DNA of 64,000 nt, taken from positions 8,678-72,677 of the forward strand of contig DATAUC010000023.1 in assembly GCA_036268485.1 (NCBI GenBank), given 5' to 3'. Positions 60,592 through 64,000 of this stretch are shown here, in pieces. The stretch comes from Bog-473 sp036268485 (GTDB taxonomy: Bacteria; Actinomycetota; Acidimicrobiia; Acidimicrobiales; RAAP-2). Position 1 is the stretch's first letter. Every line of letters begins with the position of its first letter. The notes below the pieces were generated by a model, which ran no database searches, was not told the DNA's origin, and worked only from the letters and a program-made list of their open reading frames with translations. The position numbers and the translations under genes are program-made.

Positions 60592-60620
60592 ACCTTAGGG
60601 GATAAGCATTCCCTTGACAA
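60592..60620 (-). promoter_or_regulatory. Promoter with overlapping operator 2
   Basis: On the minus strand, TTGTCA (complement of 60615-60620) and TAAGGT (complement of 60592-60597) are separated by exactly 17 bases, a good sigma-70-type spacing. The spacer is filled by the second operator copy (GGGGAT-AAGC-ATTCCC at 60597-60612), so a bound repressor would block RNA polymerase. It drives the FAD oxidoreductase and membrane protein genes. Confidence 0.55.
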
Positions 60621-60674
60621 GGGGCGCGCTGATCCGAGCTGAATATCTGCTGGTATTCACGCCCTGCCGGGGAA

Positions 60675-61301
60675 CTACGACTGCCGAATGCCGAATGCGC
60701 TGAAGCGGGCGAGAAAAGTGATCAGCTCTTCTTTGTCGGAGGCCACGGCGATCCCAGGTCCGAGTACGGCCGCCATCAGGGTCAAAAGGGTCACGATCCG
60801 AACACCACCAGGGATGACGGCTTCATCGATGCCCTGCTGGCGTGCTTGGTCGAGTCCAATCTCTACCAGCTGGTCGATGACCTCCCCCAGCATTGGAGAG
60901 AGCTTCGTGGTGAAGAGTTCCCCGCCAGCGGGAAGTTCGACGAGCAAGGTCTGAATCAGTCCACGGTGCTCAACTGCCGCCTCGTAGATCGTGGTGATGT
61001 AGAGACGAAGGCGCTCGACATCATCTTGGATCGGTGCCGTCTGGGGAACGGTCTCTTGCCAACGTTGGACGAACTGAACCAGTGGAGCCTGAATCGCTTG
61101 CTGGAGGAGGTCCTCACGGGACTCGAAGTGTCGGTACAGGGTTGAAAGGGACACTCGAGCGTCTTTGGCAATCGCGGTGACGGTGGCTCGACCAGTTCCT
61201 TCATTGCTCACCACTCGCTCAGCTGATTCGAGCAGTAGACGCCTGACATCATCAGGCCTCCGTCTCTTTGAAGGACTGCCCGAGTTTTCCTTTCCACTCA
61301 C
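60675..61301 (-). CDS. TetR/AcrR-family regulator
   Basis: The 208-residue protein has a TetR HTH at about residues 18-62 (RRLLLESAERVVSNEGTGRATVTAIAKDARVSLSTLYRHFESREDLL) and a helical ligand domain of normal length. It starts with GTG and lies 53 bp after the HIT gene. Its gene is just upstream of the FAD oxidoreductase promoter with two matching operators, so it is the natural candidate to bind them. Confidence 0.9.
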   Translation of the reverse strand: MSGKENSGSPSKRRRPDDVRRLLLESAERVVSNEGTGRATVTAIAKDARVSLSTLYRHFESREDLLQQAIQAPLVQFVQRWQETVPQTAPIQDDVERLRLYITTIYEAAVEHRGLIQTLLVELPAGGELFTTKLSPMLGEVIDQLVEIGLDQARQQGIDEAVIPGGVRIVTLLTLMAAVLGPGIAVASDKEELITFLARFSAFGIRQS

Positions 61302-61353
61302 GTCAGCAAACTATCGGTTGAATTCGTGAAAGAAGTACCGGGAGCGTTGGCCC

Positions 61354-61878
61354 TCACGACGACTCGAATTCAGCACGGATCCGTTCCGACAACGCCTCTG
61401 CCTCGCTGTATGAGGATGTGAGGGGGGGCTGCTGCGCCAAATAATCCACTCCCCGAAGCTCCCCCTCTTCCCTCTTCGGTACAAGCCAAAGATGGAAATG
61501 GCCAACTCGCTCCATCAACGCCAGAAAGTAAATTCGCTCGACCTCGGTAACATTCTTGATGGCCGGGACAAGTCTATGAAGGAGAGATCCGAAGGCATCA
61601 CTTTCGCTTTGCATCATTTCGCCGAAATCCAACAGATGCCGTCTAGCCTCCACGATGACGGTTCCTGCGCTAGACGAATTCAACGGTGCATGCACGGCGA
61701 GAAAGTGCTCACCTAGAACGATGTAACCACCCGGGAGGGGTGCGTCGAGGATCTCTGATCCTGTCTTCGATCCATCCTGTTGCTTGCACATGTTGCAATC
61801 CGACCGGTGATTGTATGGGGGCGGCCCTACATGCACAGAGTCCTCGCCGCCTGCAGATCCATCGGGGTAGGTGAGCAT
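61354..61878 (-). CDS. HIT-family protein
   Basis: The 174-residue protein has an HIT-like C-half: GHFHLWLVPKREEGE, in which the usual H-x-H-x-H-x-x becomes H-x-H-x-W, so nucleotide-hydrolase activity may be changed. A Cys pair DCNMCKQQ precedes the fold, as in several HIT proteins with a zinc site. ATG at 61878 (MLTYPDGSAG) follows GGACGGAG. HIT enzymes split nucleotide conjugates such as acyl-AMP or AMP-lysine, so repair of stray acyl-AMP from the ligases is possible. Confidence 0.72.
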   Translation of the reverse strand: MLTYPDGSAGGEDSVHVGPPPYNHRSDCNMCKQQDGSKTGSEILDAPLPGGYIVLGEHFLAVHAPLNSSSAGTVIVEARRHLLDFGEMMQSESDAFGSLLHRLVPAIKNVTEVERIYFLALMERVGHFHLWLVPKREEGELRGVDYLAQQPPLTSSYSEAEALSERIRAEFESS

Positions 61879-61982
61879 TGGTCTCCGTCCTTTCAATGTT
61901 TGGCGGTCGGCAGAAACGCGCCCTTCGCGTGCTGGTGGCCTTCCAGGCGCCTGGAGTGCGACTTCTCTAGAGCAGCGTCCCG

Positions 61983-62936
61983 CTACTGCGCTAAAAACGG
62001 CAGGAGTGCGTCCAAAAATTGTTCGGGCGCTTCGAGGTGTGGAATGTGCCCGCAGTCGGGAACTACGACGCGCGTAGCGTGTGGAATGTCATTGGCCGCC
62101 GCTGTTGACAGTTCCAAGAAGTCACCTAACCGCACAGCTTCCTCCGGCGTGGCGTATTGCCCAAGTGGTACGACGTGATCCTCAGCCCCCACAATCAGCA
62201 GAGTGGGCGCGGCGATGAGGTGATATTCATGGCGGACTGGTTGCTGGTAAATCATTTGGAAGGTGAGTGCCGCTGACCGGGCCCAGATCGGGTAGTCCGG
62301 ACTGAGTGTGACGCGCGTTAGGACCTCTGCCAATGGCTCGAACACCTTGGGATCGGGGTTCACAAAATAGGCCTTGACATAGTCACGAATGATATTTGAG
62401 TCGGTCCAGTTGAGTTCGTGGTTATAGAGGGTCTCCTCAGACTGAGGGGGAATGCCCATCCGGTAGTCAGTCAGACCGAGTGGGTCCTCAAGCACGAGAT
62501 GCGTCACCCGGTCCGGATTCATTAGGGCAAATCGCACGGCAGTCATGCCGCCCGTGGAGTGGCCGAGGACGTCAGTCTTGCCAATTCCGAGATGATCCAG
62601 CAGGGCGCCCGTGTTGGCGGCGAGAAGTTGGAAGCTGTAGTGCACATCCGGTTTGGGTGACTTACCCCAGCCGATCTGGTCTGGTGCAACCACTCGGTAC
62701 CCCGACCCAGTCAACGCCTCGATAACGGTAAGGAAGTAATAGCAGCCGAATGCCTTGCCATGAAATAGGACGACCGTTCTTCCGTTCGGCGCTCCAGTAG
62801 GAGCAACATCCATGTAAGCCATCTTGAGTGGTCGCAGATCATTGTTGAGCGGCAAGAACTCAACTGGATATGGATACGCGTATTCCTCAAGGCAGATACC
62901 CAGGGCGGATAACGTCGTTGGCGTGGCATTGATCAT
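61983..62936 (-). CDS. Alpha/beta hydrolase
   Basis: The 317-residue protein has the oxyanion region VLFHGKAFGCYYF, APDQIGWGKSPKP, the nucleophile elbow VLGHSTGGMTAV (Ser near residue 142), an aspartate in VGAEDHVVPLG and the catalytic histidine in DCGHIPHLEAP. The LPLNNDLRPLKMAYMDV start resembles C-C or ester hydrolases that act on ring-cleavage or lactone products. ATG at 62936 follows GGAGAGGA. It is divergent from the MarR gene and probably controlled by it. Substrate unknown; an ester or lactone is plausible. Confidence 0.88.
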   Translation of the reverse strand: MINATPTTLSALGICLEEYAYPYPVEFLPLNNDLRPLKMAYMDVAPTGAPNGRTVVLFHGKAFGCYYFLTVIEALTGSGYRVVAPDQIGWGKSPKPDVHYSFQLLAANTGALLDHLGIGKTDVLGHSTGGMTAVRFALMNPDRVTHLVLEDPLGLTDYRMGIPPQSEETLYNHELNWTDSNIIRDYVKAYFVNPDPKVFEPLAEVLTRVTLSPDYPIWARSAALTFQMIYQQPVRHEYHLIAAPTLLIVGAEDHVVPLGQYATPEEAVRLGDFLELSTAAANDIPHATRVVVPDCGHIPHLEAPEQFLDALLPFLAQ

Positions 62937-63003
62937 GGGAAATCCTCTCCGATCGTCCATCACTTTCCTCGTCAAGTAAAATGTAAATACGGGTACTTTC
63001 TGT

Positions 63004-63105
63004 GTCAAGTGACGGCACTGACCAGTTGGGCTGAAGATCCCGATCAAGAATGGGGAATTCGCCCGACGTCATGGCCCATTTGCTTGGTCACTTGATTGGC
63101 AAGCA
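63004..63105. promoter_or_regulatory. Inverted elements in hydrolase-marR divergent region
   Basis: TCAAGTGAC (63005-63013) is repeated in inverse as GTCACTTGA (63087-63095), 73 bases apart. The second copy lies inside another inverted pair, TGCTTG (63081-63086) with CAAGCA (63100-63105), and contains the TTGGTCAC box seen elsewhere in the island. The arrangement fits a MarR dimer site for each of the two divergent promoters. Confidence 0.5.
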
Positions 63106-63123
63106 CCTGACTACCATCAGGGT

Positions 63124-63621
63124 GTGAGCGAATCCGTCAGCGCCGACGGTAAGCATGCGAGCCTGAAATGGCTTACCGCCGAGGAGTTGGAATCTTGGCT
63201 ATCTGTTGTACGACTTATCACGTGGCTTCCTTGGTCGATCGACCAACAGCTCCAACGCGATTCCAATCTGGCTATGGTCGAGTATCAGGTCCTCGCTATG
63301 TTGTCGAAGGACCCGCAGCGAACCATGCGGATGAGTTCTTTGGCGGAGGTGACCAACGCATCGCTTTCACGGCTGTCTCGCGTTGTTAAACGACTAGAGG
63401 ATCGAGGTTTGGTCTACCGCACGCCTGACCCTAGCGACGGGCGATTCACTCTAGCGATCCTTACGGACGGCGGCTTTCGAATTCTTGGCGACGCAGCTCC
63501 AGCTCATGTCGCACTTGTCCGGTCCCTCGTCATCGATGTCCTATCACCCGAGCAATTGCGACGATTCGGACTCGCGGCAGAACGCATCATGTCGCGCATA
63601 GATGCGCAATCGATCGACTAG
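63124..63621 (+). CDS. MarR-family regulator
   Basis: The 165-residue protein is a MarR-type winged helix: LAMVEYQVLAMLSKDPQRTMRMSSLAEVTNASLSRLSRVVKRLEDRGLVYR, then PSDGRFTLAILTDGG, the wing. It starts with GTG at 63124. It is the last gene before the right repeat of the island and lies divergent to the alpha/beta hydrolase gene, which it probably represses until a phenolic or acid ligand binds. Confidence 0.9.
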   Translation: MSESVSADGKHASLKWLTAEELESWLSVVRLITWLPWSIDQQLQRDSNLAMVEYQVLAMLSKDPQRTMRMSSLAEVTNASLSRLSRVVKRLEDRGLVYRTPDPSDGRFTLAILTDGGFRILGDAAPAHVALVRSLVIDVLSPEQLRRFGLAAERIMSRIDAQSID

Positions 63622-63811
63622 GAGCAATCCTCCAATAAGGAGCAATCGGGACAAAAGAGCAAGGCATCGGCCCGAGACGACTCGGTCCGAATCGGGATCT
63701 TCGATCTGCGGGGTGAGATCGGAAAGCTGAATAGATCCATCGGCGGTCCCTGGACTTGAGTTGGACATAACCGAAGGTCTGAGCGCTCAGACAGATTCAG
63801 CATCCCTGACT
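63622..63811. other. Non-coding end of the island
   Basis: No frame in these 190 bases looks real. Short repeats of GAGCAATC(C/G) occur after the marR stop (63622-63650). Nothing resembling an excisionase or oriT is seen. Confidence 0.5.
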
Positions 63812-63856
63812 CGGACTCTTAATCCGCAGGTTTCGGGTTCGAATCCCGAGGGGCGC
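63812..63856 (+). repeat. attR-like repeat: 3' half of tRNA-Lys (pseudo-tRNA)
   Basis: These 45 bases equal 14120-14164. The preceding bases (GATTCAGCATCCCTGACT) are not a tRNA 5' half, so this is a remnant, not a second gene. It marks the right end of the island. Confidence 0.88.
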
Positions 63857-63869
63857 CTGAAGGGTTGGC

Positions 63870-63903
63870 GACACAAGTCGCCTGCTCACACCGACACAAG
63901 TCG
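63870..63903 (+). repeat. Direct repeats next to attR, possible integrase arm sites
   Basis: GACACAAGTCG occurs at 63870-63880 and 63893-63903, 23 bases apart, just outside the right tRNA repeat. The first copy also forms a small palindrome GCGAC-ACAA-GTCGC. Arm-type sites of tyrosine recombinases look like this, but a normal chromosomal repeat cannot be excluded. The rest to base 64000 holds no gene I can see. Confidence 0.4.
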
Positions 63904-64000
63904 GGGGTCACAGTCTGGCGCAGCGTTGCGGCAGTGGTGGTGGATCCCCTGCTCAGGCGCGGTAGCGGCTCCCGCTCAGCGTCTGTCGATATTTTTGAGT

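Larger units (their letters stand above)
14120..63856. mobile_element. 49.7-kb genomic island at tRNA-Lys 3' end
   Basis: The element is bounded by perfect 45-bp direct repeats of the tRNA-Lys 3' half, the footprint of tyrosine-recombinase integration. The interior is visibly less GC-rich than bases 1-14093, with more A/T in third codon positions, above all between 14.2 and 37 kb. About 45 genes inside are almost all catabolic, transport or regulatory. I found no integrase, excisionase, transposase, relaxase or replication gene, so it is either a decayed island, one mobilised in trans, or part of a larger array whose integrase lies beyond base 64000. Confidence 0.85.

Noticed and set aside
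63812..63856. Second tRNA-Lys gene
   Set aside because: Only the 3' half is present; no acceptor or D arm precedes it.
1..64000. CRISPR arrays, insertion sequences, phage genes, replication origin
   Set aside because: No regularly spaced repeats, transposase motifs, structural phage genes or DnaA-box clusters were seen.

Overview
The window looks like chromosome from a GC-rich actinomycete-type bacterium, probably of the Acidimicrobiia or a mycolic-acid-rich relative. The reasons are F420-type LLM oxidoreductases, OB-fold/Zn-ribbon proteins paired with thiolases, many FadE-like acyl-CoA dehydrogenases, frequent GTG/TTG starts, and strong G/C at third codon positions. No species can be named from the sequence alone.

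Bases 1-14093 are very GC-rich core-type chromosome carrying acyl-CoA metabolism. In order they hold an HMG-CoA-synthase/KAS-III-like protein (cut by the window edge), a hydantoinase-B-type subunit, a methyltransferase, a double-hotdog thioesterase, an LLM oxidoreductase, an acyl-CoA ligase, an OB-fold protein with a thiolase, acetyl-CoA synthetase with a cupin and an acyl-CoA dehydrogenase, and a fused ETF beta-alpha. Three of its promoter regions share one palindrome, TGAC-N5-TGTCA.

An intact tRNA-Lys(CTT) sits at 14094-14165. Its last 45 bases are repeated perfectly at 63812-63856. The 49.7 kb between the copies is visibly poorer in G/C and reads as a genomic island inserted at the 3' end of the tRNA gene. 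No integrase, transposase or conjugation gene is visible in it; the whole cargo is catabolic.

Island layout: (a) 14.2-31.8 kb, one long minus-strand operon: Rieske oxygenase, ferredoxin, E1 alpha/beta of a 2-oxoacid (acetoin-type) dehydrogenase, a Liv-type ABC importer with several exported or membrane accessory proteins, then a split PEP-synthase/PPDK-like phosphotransferase cassette. (b) 32.3-42.6 kb, plus strand: P450, SDR, TetR, acyl-CoA ligase, LLM oxidoreductase, a two-subunit B12 acyl-CoA mutase with unusual active-site residues, a MaoC-like protein, the MeaB chaperone and an acyl-CoA dehydrogenase. (c) 42.7-44.9 kb, minus strand: a free lipoyl domain, a crotonase, an acyl-CoA dehydrogenase. 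(d) 45.1-58.3 kb, plus strand: a TetR-crotonase fusion, a second crotonase, a thiolase, a bare E2 catalytic core, a LipB-LipA fusion, and a methylcrotonyl-CoA-carboxylase-type module with HMG-CoA lyase, acyl-CoA dehydrogenase and a 3-oxoacid CoA-transferase. (e) 58.3-63.6 kb: membrane protein, FAD oxidoreductase, TetR, HIT protein, alpha/beta hydrolase, MarR.

Inferred joint role: uptake, oxygenation and CoA activation of a hydrophobic branched or cyclic compound (a terpenoid-like substrate fits), carbon-skeleton rearrangement by the B12 mutase, C-C cleavage and beta-oxidation, and channelling of isopentenoid-type fragments through carboxylase and HMG-CoA lyase to acetyl-CoA and acetoacetate. 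The lipoylated dehydrogenase is dispersed over 21 kb in four pieces and brings its own lipoylation enzyme. The substrate cannot be deduced from sequence alone.
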